Below, piece by piece: positions 36,467 through 50,743 of a stretch of DNA of 64,000 nucleotides (position 1 is the stretch's first letter; each line of letters begins with the position of its first letter). Where the stretch lies: contig CAKOHE010000025.1 of assembly GCA_934047225.1 (NCBI GenBank), forward strand, positions 343,001 through 407,000. Direction: 5' to 3'. Both the position numbers and the translations under genes were made by a program. A model generated the notes under the pieces. That model was not told where the DNA came from. It worked only from the letters and a program-made list of their open reading frames with translations, and searched no databases. The stretch comes from Ypsolopha sequella. Its lineage: Eukaryota; Arthropoda; Insecta; Lepidoptera; Ypsolophidae.

Positions 36467-37921
36467 AAAAAGGCCGGTTTTTCAAACCGCTCTTAAAGGT
36501 GGTAACAGAGGAGGCCTTTTCATACAAACTTTCTAAGTAATATTTAAGAAGACGCAATAAATTCATGAATTTAATTGAGAATATAAACAATGTACATTTA
36601 ACATATTTTTCGCAAATTGTATAATTATTGCTTAGATACTCGAATATCAGGTTTTCAAAAATGAAGTCATTTCGTCTGATTTGCGTCGGTGTGCGGCTCA
36701 CGAACACGGCACTTACAAAAACAAACATAGCAGTCTTGTGTAAACATGAGTGCATTCTGAAATCTAAAGCAACATGATTCCATCTTTGAATGTAATTTTT
36801 AATCAAACTTAAATAAGACAGTAAGTTGTAATGAGATAATAATTATTGACTAATACCTAAATAAAGCAAAATGAATGTTTTTCATTCATTTTTTATTAGA
36901 TTTTATTCATATACTTGTATTAATTCCCGAAAATTATTAAATTTTTGAACGATTCTTCATCGTAAGCCGTCTGTCAAACATTGGTAGATAGGTAGATTGG
37001 TAGATTGGTAGATTGTTAGATTGGTAGATTGGTAGATTAGATTGGTAGATTGGTAGATTGGTAGATTGGTAGATTGGTAGATTGGTAGATTGGTAGATTA
37101 GTAGATTGGTAGATTGGTAGATTGGTAGATTGGTAGATTGGTAGATTGGTAGATTGGTAGATTGGTAGATTGGTAGATTGGTAGATTAGTAGATTGGTAG
37201 ATTGGTAGATTGGTAGATTGTTAGATTGGTAGATTGGTAGATTGGTAGGTAGGTAGGTAGGTAGGTAGGTAGGTAGGTAGGTAGGTAGGTTGGTAGGTAG
37301 GTAGGTAGATTGGTAGATTGGTAGATTGGTAGATTGGTAGATTGGTAGATTGGTAGATTGGTAGATTGGTAGAGTGGTAGATTGGTAGATTGGTAGATTG
37401 GTAGATTGGTAGATTGGTAGATTGGTAGATTGGTAGATTGGTAGATTGGTAGTTTGGTAGATTGGTAGATTGGTAGATTGGTAGATTGGTAGATTGGTAA
37501 ATTGGTAGATTGGTAGATTGGTAGATTGGTAGATTGGTAGACTAGATTGGTAGATTGGTAGATTAGATTGGTAGATTGGTAGATTGGTAGATTAGATTGG
37601 TAGATTGGTAGATTGGTAGATTAGTAGATTGGTAGATTGGTAGATTGGTAGATTGGTAGATTGGTAGATTGGTAGATTGGTAGATTGGTAGATTAGTAGA
37701 TTGGTAGATTGGTAGATTGGTAGATTGGTAGATTGGTAGATTGGTAGATTGGTAGATTGGTAGATTGGTAGATTGGTAGATTGGTAGATTGGTAGGTAGG
37801 TAGGTAGGTAGGTAGGTAGGTAGGTAGGTAGGTAGGTTGGTAGGTAGGTAGGTAGATTGGTAGATTGGTAGATTGGTAGATTGGTAGATTGGTAGATTGG
37901 TAGATTGGTAGGTAGGTAGGT
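36467..37921 (+). repeat. monomer 29: type A
   Basis: Core 36467-36982 has aaaaacaaacatagc, gacagtaag and gactaata. Tract 36983-37921 (939 bp): gatagg head, two attgttag, one long island near 37248, single gagtgg, gtttgg, a private gtaaatt, then gactagatt and two gattagatt. Confidence 0.97.
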
Positions 37922-38892
37922 AAAAAGGCCGGTTTTTCAAACCGCTCTTAAAGGTGGTAACAGAGGAGGCCTTTTCATACAAACTTTCTAAGTAATATTT
38001 AAGAAGACGCAATAAATTCATGAATTTAATTGAGAATATAAACAATGTACATTTAACATATTTTTCGCAAATTGTATAATTATTGCTTAGATACTCGAAT
38101 ATCAGGTTTTCAAAAATGAAGTCATTTCGTCTGATTTGCGTCGGTGTGCGGCTCACGAACACGGCACTTACAAACACAAACACAGCAGTCTTGTGTAAAC
38201 ATAAGTGCATTCTGAAATCTAAAGCAACATGATTCCATTTTTGAATGTAATTTTTATTCAAACTTAAATAAGACAATAAGTTGTAATGAGATAATAATTA
38301 TTGACCAATACCTAAATAAAGCAAAATGAATGTTTTTCATTCATTTTTTATTAGATTTTATTCATATACTAGTATTAATTCCCGAAAATTATTAAATTTT
38401 TGAACGATTCTTCATCGTAAGCCGTCTGTCAAACATTGGTAGATTGGTAGATTGGTAGATTGGTAGATTGGTAGATTGGTAGATTGGTAGATTGGTAGAT
38501 TGGTAGATTGGTAGATTGGTAGATTGGTAGATTGGTAGATTGGTAGATTGGTAGATTGGTAGATTGGTAGATTGGTAGATAGGTAGATTGGTAGATTGGT
38601 AGATTGGTAGATTGGTAGATTGGTAGATTGGTAGATTGGTAGACTGGTAGATTGGTAGATTGGTAGATTGGTAGATTGGTAGATTGGTAGATTGGTAGAT
38701 TGGTAGATTGGTAGATTGGTAGATTGGTAGATTGGTAGATTGGTAGGTAGGTAGGTAGGTAGGTAGGTAGGTAGGTAGGTAGGTTGGTAGGTAGGTAGGT
38801 AGATTGGTAGATTGGTAGATTGGTAGATTGGTAGATTGGTAGATTGGTAGATTGGTAGATTGGAAGATTGGTAGGTAGGTAGGTAGGTAGGT
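37922..38892 (+). repeat. monomer 30: type B
   Basis: Core 37922-38437 has taagtgc, catttttga, tttattc and ctagtatt but, unlike left-hand type b, cgcaata. Tract 38438-38892 (455 bp) has gatagg, gactgg, an island near 38743 and ggaagatt. Confidence 0.97.
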
Positions 38893-40158
38893 AAAAAGGC
38901 CGGTTTTTCAAACCGCTCTTAAAGGTGGTAACAGAGGAGGCCTTTTTATACAAACTTTCTAAGTAATATTTAAGAAGACGCAATAAATTCATGAATTTAA
39001 TTGAGAATATAAACAATGTACATTTAACATATTTTTCGCAAATTGTATAATTATTGCTTAGATACTCGAATATCAGGTTTTCAAAAATGAAGTCATTTCT
39101 TCTGATTTGCGTCGGTGTGCGGCTCACGAACACGGCACTTACAAACACAAACACAGCAGTCTTGTGTAAACATGAGTGCATTCTGAAATCTAAAGCAACA
39201 TGATTCCATTTTTGAATGTAATTTTTAATCAAACTTAAATAAGACAATAAGTTGTAATGAGATAATAATTATTGACCAATACCTAAATAAAGCAAAATGA
39301 ATGTTTTTCATTCATTTTTTATTAGATTTTATTCATATACTTGTATTAATTCCCGAAAATTATTAAATTTTTGAACGATTCTTCATCGTAAGCCGTCTGT
39401 CAAACATTGGTAGATTGGTAGATTATAGATTGGTAGATTGGTAGATTGGTAGATTGGTAGATTGGTAGATTGGTAGATTGGTAGATTGGTAGATAGGTAG
39501 ATTGGTAGATTGGTAGATTGGTAGATTGGTAGATTGGTAGATTGGTAGATTGGTAGATTGGTAGATTGGTAGATTGGTAGATTGGTAGATTGGTAGATTG
39601 GTAGATTGGTAGATTGGTAGATTGGTAGATTGGTAGATTGGTAGATTGGTAGATTGGTAGATTGGTAGATTGGTAGATTGGTAGATTGGTAGATTGGTAG
39701 ATTGGTAGATTGGTAGATTGGTAGATTGGTAGATTGGTAGATTGGTAGATTGGTAGATTGGTAGATTGGTAGATTGGTAGATTGGTAGATTGGTAGATTG
39801 GTAGATTGGTAGATTGGTAGATAAGTAGATTGGTAGATTGGTAGATTGGTAGATTGGTAGATTGGTAGATTGGTAGATTGGTAGATTGGTAGATTGGTAG
39901 ATTGGTAGATTGGTAGATTGGTAGATTGGTAGATTGGTAGGTAGGTAGGTAGGTAGGTAGGTAGGTAGGTAGGTAGGTTGGTAGGTAGGTAGGTAGATTG
40001 GTAGATTGGTAGATTGGTAGATTGGTAGATTGGTAGATTGGTAGATTGGTAGATTGGTAGGTAGGTAGGTAGGTAGGTAGGTTGGTAGGTAGGTAGGTAG
40101 ATTGGTAGATTGGTAGATTGGTAGATTGGTAGGTAGGTAGGTAGGTAGGTAGGTAGGT
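38893..40158 (+). repeat. monomer 31: type C
   Basis: Core 38893-39408 has cctttttatac and tttcttct (loss of one CpG). Tract 39409-40158 (750 bp) starts with the one-base-short junction gattatagatt, has gatagg and gataagtag, and ends with three GGTA islands. Confidence 0.97.
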
Positions 40159-41329
40159 AAAAAGGCCGGTTTTTCAAACCGCTCTTAAAGGTGGTAACAG
40201 AGGAGGCCTTTTCATACAAACTTTCTAAGTAATATTTAAGAAGACGCAATAAATTCATGAATTTAATTGAGAATATATACAATGTACATTTAACATATTT
40301 TTCGCAAATTGTATAATTATTGCTTAGATACTCGAATATCAGGTTTTCAAAAATGAAGTCATTTCGTCTGATTTGCGTCGGTGTGCGGCTCACGAACACG
40401 GCACTTACAAACACAAACACAGCAGTCTTGTGTAAACATGAGTGCATTCTGAAATCTAAAGCAACATGATTCCATCTTTGAATGTAATTTTTAATCAAAC
40501 TTAAATAAGACAATAAGTTGTAATGAGATAATAATTATTGACCAATACCTAAATAAAGCAAAATGAATGTTTTTCATTCATTTTTTATTAGATTTTATTC
40601 ATATACTTGTATTAATTCCCGAAAATTATTAAATTTTTGAACGATTCTTCATCGTAAGCCGTCTGTCAAACATTGGTAGATTGGTAGATTGGTAGATTGG
40701 TAGATTGGTAGATTGGTAGATTGGTAGATTGGTAGATTGGTAGATTGGTAGATTGGTAGACTGGTAGATTGGTAGATTGGTAGATTGGTAGATTGGTAGA
40801 TTGGTAGATTGGTAGATTGGTAGATTGGTAGATTGGTAGATTGGTAGATTGGTAGATTGGTAGATTGGTAGATTGGTAGATTGGTAGATTGGTAGATTGG
40901 TAGATTGGTAGATTGGTAGATTGGTAGATTGGTAGATTGGTAGATTGGTAGATTGGTAGATTGGTAGATTGGTAGATTGGTAGATTGGTAGATTGGTAGA
41001 TTAGTAGATTGGTAGATTGGTAGATTGGTAGATTGGTAGATTGGTAGATTGGTAGATTGGTAGATTGGTAGATTGGTAGATTGGTAGATTGGTAGATTAG
41101 TAGATTGGTAGATTGGTAGATTGGTAGATAAGTAGATTGGTAGATTGGTAGATTGGAAGATTGGTAGATTGGTAGATTGGTAGATTGGTAGATTGGTAGA
41201 TTGGTAGATTGGTAGATTAGTAGATTGGTAGATTGGTAGATTGGTAGATTGGTAGATTGGTAGATTGGTAGATTGGTAGATTGGTAGATTGGTAGATTGG
41301 TAGATTGGTAGGTAGGTAGGTAGGTAGGT
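40159..41329 (+). repeat. monomer 32: type D
   Basis: Core 40159-40674 has atatatac. Tract 40675-41329 (655 bp) has gactgg, gattagtag three times, gataagtag and ggaagatt. Confidence 0.97.
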
Positions 41330-42364
41330 AAAAAGGCCGGTTTTTCAAACCGCTCTTAAAGGTGGTAACAGAGGAGGCCTTTTCATACAAACTTTCTAAG
41401 TAATATTTAAGAAGACGCAATAAATTCATGAATTTAATTGAGAATATAAACAATGTACATTTAACATATTTTTCGCAAATTGTATAATTATTGCTTAGAT
41501 ACTCGAATATCAGGTTTTCAAAAATGAAGTCATTTCGTCTGATTTGCGTCGGTGTGCGGCTCACGAACACGGCACTTACAAACACAAACACAGCAGTCTT
41601 GTGTAAACATGAGTGCATTCTGAAATCTAAAGCAACATGATTCCATCTTTGAATGTAATTTTTAATCAAACTTAAATAAGACAATAAGTTGTAATGAGAT
41701 AATAATTATTGACCAATACCTAAATAAAGCAAAATGAATGTTTTTCATTCATTTTTTATTAGATTTTATTCATATACTTGTATTAATTCCCGAAAATTAT
41801 TAAATTTTTGAACGATTCTTCATCGTAAGCCGTCTGTCAAACATTGGTAGATTGGTAGATTGGTAGATTGGTAGATTGGTAGATTGGTAGATTGGTAGAT
41901 TGGTAGATTGGTAGATTGGTAGATTGGTAGATTGGTAGATTGGTAGATTGGTAGATTGGTAGATTGGTAGATTGGTAGATTGGTAGATTGGTAGATTGGT
42001 AGATTGGTAGATTGGTAGATTGGTAGATTGGTAGATTGGTAGATTGGTAGATTGGTAGATTGGTAGATTGGTAGATTGGTAGATTGGTAGATTGGTAGAG
42101 TGGTAGAGTGGTAGATTGGTAGATTGGTATATTGGTAGATTGGTAGATTGGTAGATTGGTAGATTGGTAGATTGGTAGATTGGTAGATTGGTAGATTGGT
42201 AGATTGGTAGATTGGTAGATTGGTAGATTGGTAGATTGGTAGATTGGTAGATTGGTAGATTGGTAGATTGGTAGATTGGTAGATTGGTAGATTGGTAGAT
42301 TGGTAGATTGGTAGATTGGTAGATTGGTAGATTGGTAGATTGGTAGGTAGGTAGGTAGGTAGGT
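41330..42364 (+). repeat. monomer 33: type E
   Basis: Core 41330-41845 is reference-like. Tract 41846-42364 (519 bp) has the gagtgg pair and tatattgg. Confidence 0.97.
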
Positions 42365-43811
42365 AAAAAGGCCGGTTTTTCAAACCGCTCTTAAAGGTGG
42401 TAACAGAGGAGGCCTTTTCATACAAACTTTCTAAGTAATATTTAAGAAGACGCAATAAATTCATGAATTTAATTGAGAATATAAACAATGTACATTTAAC
42501 ATATTTTTCGCAAATTGTATAATTATTGCTTAGATACTCGAATATCAGGTTTTCAAAAATGAAGTCATTTCGTCTGATTTGCGTCGGTGTGCGGCTCACG
42601 AACACGGCACTTACAAAAACAAACATAGCAGTCTTGTGTAAACATGAGTGCATTCTGAAATCTAAAGCAACATGATTCCATCTTTGAATGTAATTTTTAA
42701 TCAAACTTAAATAAGACAGTAAGTTGTAATGAGATAATAATTATTGACTAATACCTAAATAAAGCAAAATGAATGTTTTTCATTCATTTTTTATTAGATT
42801 TTATTCATATACTTGTATTAATTCCCGAAAATTATTAAATTTTTGAACGATTCTTCATCGTAAGCCGTCTGTCAAACATTGGTAGATAGGTAGATTGGTA
42901 GATTGGTAGATTGTTAGATTGGTAGATTGGTAGATTAGATTGGTAGATTGGTAGATTGGTAGATTGGTAGATTGGTAGATTGGTAGATTAGTAGATTGGT
43001 AGATTGGTAGATTGGTAGATTGGTAGATTGGTAGATTGGTAGATTGGTAGATTGGTAGATTGGTAGATTAGTAGATTGGTAGATTGGTAGATTGGTAGAT
43101 TGTTAGATTGGTAGATTGGTAGATTGGTAGGTAGGTAGGTAGGTAGGTAGGTAGGTAGGTAGGTAGGTAGGTTGGTAGGTAGGTAGGTAGATTGGTAGAT
43201 TGGTAGATTGGTAGATTGGTAGATTGGTAGATTGGTAGATTGGTAGATTGGTAGAGTGGTAGATTGGTAGATTGGTAGATTGGTAGATTGGTAGATTGGT
43301 AGATTGGTAGATTGGTAGATTGGTAGATTGGTAGTTTGGTAGATTGGTAGATTGGTAGATTGGTAGATTGGTAGATTGGTAGATTGGTAGATTGGTAGAT
43401 TGGTAGATTGGTAGATTGGTAGATTGGTAGACTAGATTGGTAGATTGGTAGATTAGATTGGTAGATTGGTAGATTGGTAGATTAGATTGGTAGATTGGTA
43501 GATTGGTAGATTAGTAGATTGGTAGATTGGTAGATTGGTAGATTGGTAGATTGGTAGATTGGTAGATTGGTAGATTGGTAGATTAGTAGATTGGTAGATT
43601 GGTAGATTGGTAGATTGGTAGATTGGTAGATTGGTAGATTGGTAGATTGGTAGATTGGTAGATTGGTAGATTGGTAGATTGGTAGGTAGGTAGGTAGGTA
43701 GGTAGGTAGGTAGGTAGGTAGGTAGGTTGGTAGGTAGGTAGGTAGATTGGTAGATTGGTAGATTGGTAGATTGGTAGATTGGTAGATTGGTAGATTGGTA
43801 GGTAGGTAGGT
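42365..43811 (+). repeat. monomer 34: type A
   Basis: Core 42365-42880 has gacagtaag and gactaata. Tract 42881-43811 (931 bp) has the type A marker order without the gtaaatt of monomer 29. Confidence 0.97.
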
Positions 43812-44830
43812 AAAAAGGCCGGTTTTTCAAACCGCTCTTAAAGGTGGTAACAGAGGAGGCCTTTTCATACAAACTTTCTAAGTAATATTTAAGAAGACGC
43901 AATAAATTCATGAATTTAATTGAGAATATAAACAATGTACATTTAACATATTTTTCGCAAATTGTATAATTATTGCTTAGATACTCGAATATCAGGTTTT
44001 CAAAAATGAAGTCATATCGTCTGATTTGCGTCGGTGTGCGGCTCACGAACACGGCACTTACAAACACAAACACAGCAGTCTTGTGTAAACATAAGTGCAT
44101 TCTGAAATCTAAAGCAACATGATTCCATTTTTGAATGTAATTTTTATTCAAACTTAAATAAGACAATAAGTTGTAATGAGATAATAATTATTGACCAATA
44201 CCTAAATAAAGCAAAATGAATGTTTTTCATTCATTTTTTATTAGATTTTATTCATATACTAGTATTAATTCCCGAAAATTATTAAATTTTTGAACGATTC
44301 TTCATCGTAAGCCGTCTGTCAAACATTGGTAGATTGGTAGATTGGTAGATTGGTAGATTGGTAGATTGGTAGATTGGTAGATTGGTAGATTGGTAGATTG
44401 GTAGATTGGTAGATTGGTAGATTGGTAGATTGGTAGATTGGTAGATTGGTAGATTGGTAGATTGGTAGATTGGTAGATTGGTAGATTGGTAGATTGGTAG
44501 ATAGGTAGATTGGTAGATTGGTAGATTGGTAGATTGGTAGATTGGTAGATTGGTAGATTGGTAGATTGGTAGATTGGTAGACTGGTAGATTGGTAGATTG
44601 GTAGATTGGTAGATTGGTAGATTGGTAGATTGGTAGATTGGTAGATTGGTAGATTGGTAGATTGGTAGATTGGTAGATTGGTAGGTAGGTAGGTAGGTAG
44701 GTAGGTAGGTAGGTAGGTAGGTTGGTAGGTAGGTAGGTAGATTGGTAGATTGGTAGATTGGTAGATTGGTAGATTGGTAGATTGGTAGATTGGTAGATTG
44801 GAAGATTGGTAGGTAGGTAGGTAGGTAGGT
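43812..44830 (+). repeat. monomer 35: type B
   Basis: Core 43812-44327 is type B with a private gtcatatcg. Tract 44328-44830 (503 bp) is the longest B tract, with gatagg, gactgg and ggaagatt. Confidence 0.97.
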
Positions 44831-46080
44831 AAAAAGGCCGGTTTTTCAAACCGCTCTTAAAGGTGGTAACAGAGGAGGCCTTTTTATACAAACTTTCTAA
44901 GTAATATTTAAGAAGACGCAATAAATTCATGAATTTAATTGAGAATATAAACAATGTACATTTAACATATTTTTCGCAAATTGTATAATTATTGCTTAGA
45001 TACTCGAATATCAGGTTTTCAAAAATGAAGTCATTTCTTCTGATTTGCGTCGGTGTGCGGCTCACGAACACGGCACTTACAAACACAAACACAGCAGTCT
45101 TGTGTAAACATGAGTGCATTCTGAAATCTAAAGCAACATGATTCCATTTTTGAATGTAATTTTTAATCAAACTTAAATAAGACAATAAGTTGTAATGAGA
45201 TAATAATTATTGACCAATACCTAAATAAAGCAAAATGAATGTTTTTCATTCATTTTTTATTAGATTTTATTCATATACTTGTATTAATTCCCGAAAATTA
45301 TTAAATTTTTGAACGATTCTTCATCGTAAGCCGTCTGTCAAACATTGGTAGATTGGTAGATTATAGATTGGTAGATTGGTAGATTGGTAGATTGGTAGAT
45401 TGGTAGATTGGTAGATTGGTAGATTGGTAGATAGGTAGATTGGTAGATTGGTAGATTGGTAGATTGGTAGATTGGTAGATTGGTAGATTGGTAGATTGGT
45501 AGATTGGTAGATTGGTAGATTGGTAGATTGGTAGATTGGTAGATTGGTAGATTGGTAGATTGGTAGATTGGTAGATTGGTAGATTGGTAGATTGGTAGAT
45601 TGGTAGATTGGTAGATTGGTAGATTGGTAGATTGGTAGATTGGTAGATTGGTAGATTGGTAGATTGGTAGATTGGTAGATTGGTAGATTGGTAGATTGGT
45701 AGATTGGTAGATTGGTAGATTGGTAGATTGGTAGATAAGTAGATTGGTAGATTGGTAGATTGGTAGATTGGTAGATTGGTAGATTGGTAGATTGGTAGAT
45801 TGGTAGATTGGTAGATTGGTAGATTGGTAGATTGGTAGATTGGTAGATTGGTAGATTGGTAGGTAGGTAGGTAGGTAGGTAGGTAGGTAGGTAGGTAGGT
45901 TGGTAGGTAGGTAGGTAGATTGGTAGATTGGTAGATTGGTAGATTGGTAGATTGGTAGATTGGTAGATTGGTAGATTGGTAGGTAGGTAGGTAGGTAGGT
46001 AGGTTGGTAGGTAGGTAGGTAGATTGGTAGATTGGTAGATTGGTAGATTGGTAGGTAGGTAGGTAGGTAGGTAGGTAGGT
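44831..46080 (+). repeat. monomer 36: type C
   Basis: Core 44831-45346 has cctttttatac and tttcttct. Tract 45347-46080 (734 bp) starts gattatagatt and ends in three GGTA islands. Confidence 0.97.
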
Positions 46081-47035
46081 AAAAAGGCCGGTTTTTCAAA
46101 CCGCTCTTAAAGGTGGTAACAGAGGAGGCCTTTTCATACAAACTTTCTAAGTAATATTTAAGAAGACGCAATAAATTCATGAATTTAATTGAGAATATAT
46201 ACAATGTACATTTAACATATTTTTCGCAAATTGTATAATTATTGCTTAGATACTCGAATATCAGGTTTTCAAAAATGAAGTCATTTCGTCTGATTTGCGT
46301 CGGTGTGCGGCTCACGAACACGGCACTTACAAACACAAACACAGCAGTCTTGTGTAAACATGAGTGCATTCTGAAATCTAAAGCAACATGATTCCATCTT
46401 TGAATGTAATTTTTAATCAAACTTAAATAAGACAATAAGTTGTAATGAGATAATAATTATTGACCAATACCTAAATAAAGCAAAATGAATGTTTTTCATT
46501 CATTTTTTATTAGATTTTATTCATATACTTGTATTAATTCCCGAAAATTATTAAATTTTTGAACGATTCTTCATCGTAAGCCGTCTGTCAAACATTGGTA
46601 GATTGGTAGATTGGTAGATTGGTAGATTGGTAGATTGGTAGATTGGTAGATTGGTAGATTGGTAGATTGGTAGATTGGTAGATTGGTAGATTGGTAGATT
46701 GGTAGATTGGTAGATTGGTAGATTGGTAGATTGGTAGATTGGTAGATTGGTAGATTGGTAGATTGGTAGATTGGTAGATTGGTAGATTGGTAGATTGGTA
46801 GATTGGTAGAGTGGTAGAGTGGTAGATTGGTAGATTGGTATATTGGTAGATTGGTAGATTGGTAGATTGGTAGATTGGTAGATTGGTAGATTGGTAGATT
46901 GGTAGATTGGTAGATTGGTAGATTGGTAGATTGGTAGATTGGTAGATTGGTAGATTGGTAGATTGGTAGATTGGTAGATTGGTAGATTGGTAGATTGGTA
47001 GATTGGTAGATTGGTAGGTAGGTAGGTAGGTAGGT
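46081..47035 (+). repeat. monomer 37: D core with E-type tract
   Basis: Core 46081-46596 has atatatac (type D). Tract 46597-47035 (439 bp) has the gagtgg pair and tatattgg of type E and none of the D tract markers. The next core is type A, so one D-tract-to-E-core segment is missing from this HOR unit. Confidence 0.96.
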
Positions 47036-48466
47036 AAAAAGGCCGGTTTTTCAAACCGCTCTTAAAGGTGGTAACAGAGGAGGCCTTTTCATACAAACTT
47101 TCTAAGTAATATTTAAGAAGACGCAATAAATTCATGAATTTAATTGAGAATATAAACAATGTACATTTAACATATTTTTCGCAAATTGTATAATTATTGC
47201 TTAGATACTCGAATATCAGGTTTTCAAAAATGAAGTCATTTCGTCTGATTTGCGTCGGTGTGCGGCTCACGAACACGGCACTTACAAAAACAAACATAGC
47301 AGTCTTGTGTAAACATGAGTGCATTCTGAAATCTAAAGCAACATGATTCCATCTTTGAATGTAATTTTTAATCAAACTTAAATAAGACAGTAAGTTGTAA
47401 TGAGATAATAATTATTGACTAATACCTAAATAAAGCAAAATGAATGTTTTTCATTCATTTTTTATTAGATTTTATTCATATACTTGTATTAATTCCCGAA
47501 AATTATTAAATTTTTGAACGATTCTTCATCGTAAGCCGTCTGTCAAACATTGGTAGATAGGTAGATTGGTAGATTGGTAGATTGTTAGATTGGTAGATTG
47601 GTAGATTAGATTGGTAGATTGGTAGATTGGTAGATTGGTAGATTGGTAGATTGGTAGATTAGTAGATTGGTAGATTGGTAGATTGGTAGATTGGTAGATT
47701 GGTAGATTGGTAGATTGGTAGATTGGTAGATTGGTAGATTAGTAGATTGGTAGATTGGTAGATTGGTAGATTGTTAGATTGGTAGATTGGTAGATTGGTA
47801 GGTAGGTAGGTAGGTAGGTAGGTAGGTAGGTAGGTAGGTAGGTTGGTAGGTAGGTAGGTAGATTGGTAGATTGGTAGATTGGTAGATTGGTAGATTGGTA
47901 GATTGGTAGATTGGTAGATTGGTAGAGTGGTAGATTGGTAGATTGGTAGATTGGTAGATTGGTAGATTGGTAGATTGGTAGATTGGTAGATTGGTAGTTT
48001 GGTAGATTGGTAGATTGGTAGATTGGTAGATTGGTAGATTGGTAGATTGGTAGATTGGTAGATTGGTAGATTGGTAGATTGGTAGACTAGATTGGTAGAT
48101 TGGTAGATTAGATTGGTAGATTGGTAGATTGGTAGATTAGATTGGTAGATTGGTAGATTGGTAGATTAGTAGATTGGTAGATTGGTAGATTGGTAGATTG
48201 GTAGATTGGTAGATTGGTAGATTGGTAGATTGGTAGATTAGTAGATTGGTAGATTGGTAGATTGGTAGATTGGTAGATTGGTAGATTGGTAGATTGGTAG
48301 ATTGGTAGATTGGTAGATTGGTAGATTGGTAGATTGGTAGGTAGGTAGGTAGGTAGGTAGGTAGGTAGGTAGGTAGGTAGGTTGGTAGGTAGGTAGGTAG
48401 ATTGGTAGATTGGTAGATTGGTAGATTGGTAGATTGGTAGATTGGTAGATTGGTAGGTAGGTAGGT
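47036..48466 (+). repeat. monomer 38: type A
   Basis: Core 47036-47551 has gacagtaag and gactaata. Tract 47552-48466 (915 bp) has the type A order. Confidence 0.97.
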
Positions 48467-49461
48467 AAAAAGGCCGGTTTTTCAAACCGCTCTTAAAGGT
48501 GGTAACAGAGGAGGCCTTTTCATACAAACTTTCTAAGTAATATTTAAGAAGACGCAATAAATTCATGAATTTAATTGAGAATATAAACAATGTACATTTA
48601 ACATATTTTTCGCAAATTGTATAATTATTGCTTAGATACTCGAATATCAGGTTTTCAAAAATGAAGTCATTTCGTCTGATTTGCGTCGGTGTGCGGCTCA
48701 CGAACACGGCACTTACAAACACAAACACAGCAGTCTTGTGTAAACATAAGTGCATTCTGAAATCTAAAGCAACATGATTCCATTTTTGAATGTAATTTTT
48801 ATTCAAACTTAAATAAGACAATAAGTTGTAATGAGATAATAATTATTGACCAATACCTAAATAAAGCAAAATGAATGTTTTTCATTCATTTTTTATTAGA
48901 TTTTATTCATATACTAGTATTAATTCCCGAAAATTATTAAATTTTTGAACGATTCTTCATCGTAAGCCGTCTGTCAAACATTGGTAGATTGGTAGATTGG
49001 TAGATTGGTAGATTGGTAGATTGGTAGATTGGTAGATTGGTAGATTGGTAGATTGGTAGATTGGTAGATTGGTAGATTGGTAGATTGGTAGATTGGTAGA
49101 TTGGTAGATTGGTAGATTGGTAGATTGGTAGATTGGTAGATTGGTAGATAGGTAGATTGGTAGATTGGTAGATTGGTAGATTGGTAGATTGGTAGATTGT
49201 TAGATTGGTAGACTGGTAGATTGGTAGATTGGTAGATTGGTAGATTGGTAGATTGGTAGATTGGTAGATTGGTAGATTGGTAGATTGGTAGATTGGTAGA
49301 TTGGTAGGTAGGTAGGTAGGTAGGTAGGTAGGTAGGTAGGTAGGTTGGTAGGTAGGTAGGTAGATTGGTAGATTGGTAGATTGGTAGATTGGTAGATTGG
49401 TAGATTGGTAGATTGGTAGATTGGAAGATTGGTAGGTAGGTAGGTAGGTAGGTAAGTAGGT
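48467..49461 (+). repeat. monomer 39: type B
   Basis: Core 48467-48982 is type B. Tract 48983-49461 (479 bp) adds attgttag near 49197 and a ggtaagta unit in its tail, private to this copy. Confidence 0.97.
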
Positions 49462-50743
49462 AAAAAGGCCGGTTTTTCAAACCGCTCTTAAAGGTGGTAA
49501 CAGAGGAGGCCTTTTTATACAAACTTTCTAAGTAATATTTAAGAAGACGCAATAAATTCATGAATTTAATTGAGAATATAAACAATGTACATTTAACATA
49601 TTTTTCGCAAATTGTATAATTATTGCTTAGATACTCGAATATCAGGTTTTCAAAAATGAAGTCATTTCTTCTGATTTGCGTCGGTGTGCGGCTCACGAAC
49701 ACGGCACTTACAAACACAAACACAGCAGTCTTGTGTAAACATGAGTGCATTCTGAAATCTAAAGCAACATGATTCCATTTTTGAATGTAATTTTTAATCA
49801 AACTTAAATAAGACAATAAGTTGTAATGAGATAATAATTATTGACCAATACCTAAATAAAGCAAAATGAATGTTTTTCATTCATTTTTTATTAGATTTTA
49901 TTCATATACTTGTATTAATTCCCGAAAATTATTAAATTTTTGAACGATTCTTCATCGTAAGCCGTCTGTCAAACATTGGTAGATTGGTAGATTATAGATT
50001 GGTAGATTGGTAGATTGGTAGATTGGTAGATTGGTAGATTGGTAGATTGGTAGATTGGTAGATTGGTAGATAGGTAGATTGGTAGATTGGTAGATTGGTA
50101 GATTGGTAGATTGGTAGATTGGTAGATTGGTAGATTGGTAGATTGGTAGATTGGTAGATTGGTAGATTGGTAGATTGGTAGATTGGTAGATTGGTAGATT
50201 GGTAGATTGGTAGATTGGTAGATTGGTAGATTGGTAGATTGGTAGATTGGTAGATTGGTAGATTGGTAGATTGGTAGATTGGTAGATTGGTAGATTGGTA
50301 GATTGGTAGATTGGTAGATTGGTAGATTGGTAGATTGGTAGATTGGTAGATTGGTAGATTGGTAGATTGGTAGATTGGTAGATTGGTAGATTGGTAGATT
50401 GGTAGATAAGTAGATTGGTAGATTGGTAGATTGGTAGATTGGTAGATTGGTAGATTGGTAGATTGGTAGATTGGTAGATTGGTAGATTGGTAGATTGGTA
50501 GATTGGTAGATTGGTAGATTGGTAGGTAGGTAGGTAGGTAGGTAGGTAGGTAGGTAGGTAGGTTGGTAGGTAGGTAGGTAGATTGGTAGATTGGTAGATT
50601 GGTAGATTGGTAGATTGGTAGATTGGTAGATTGGTAGATTGGTAGGTAGGTAGGTAGGTAGGTAGGTTGGTAGGTAGGTAGGTAGATTGGTAGATTGGTA
50701 GATTGGTAGATTGGTAGGTAGGTAGGTAGGTAGGTAGGTAGGT
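49462..50743 (+). repeat. monomer 40: type C
   Basis: Core 49462-49977 has cctttttatac and tttcttct. Tract 49978-50743 (766 bp) starts gattatagatt and ends in three GGTA islands. Confidence 0.97.
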
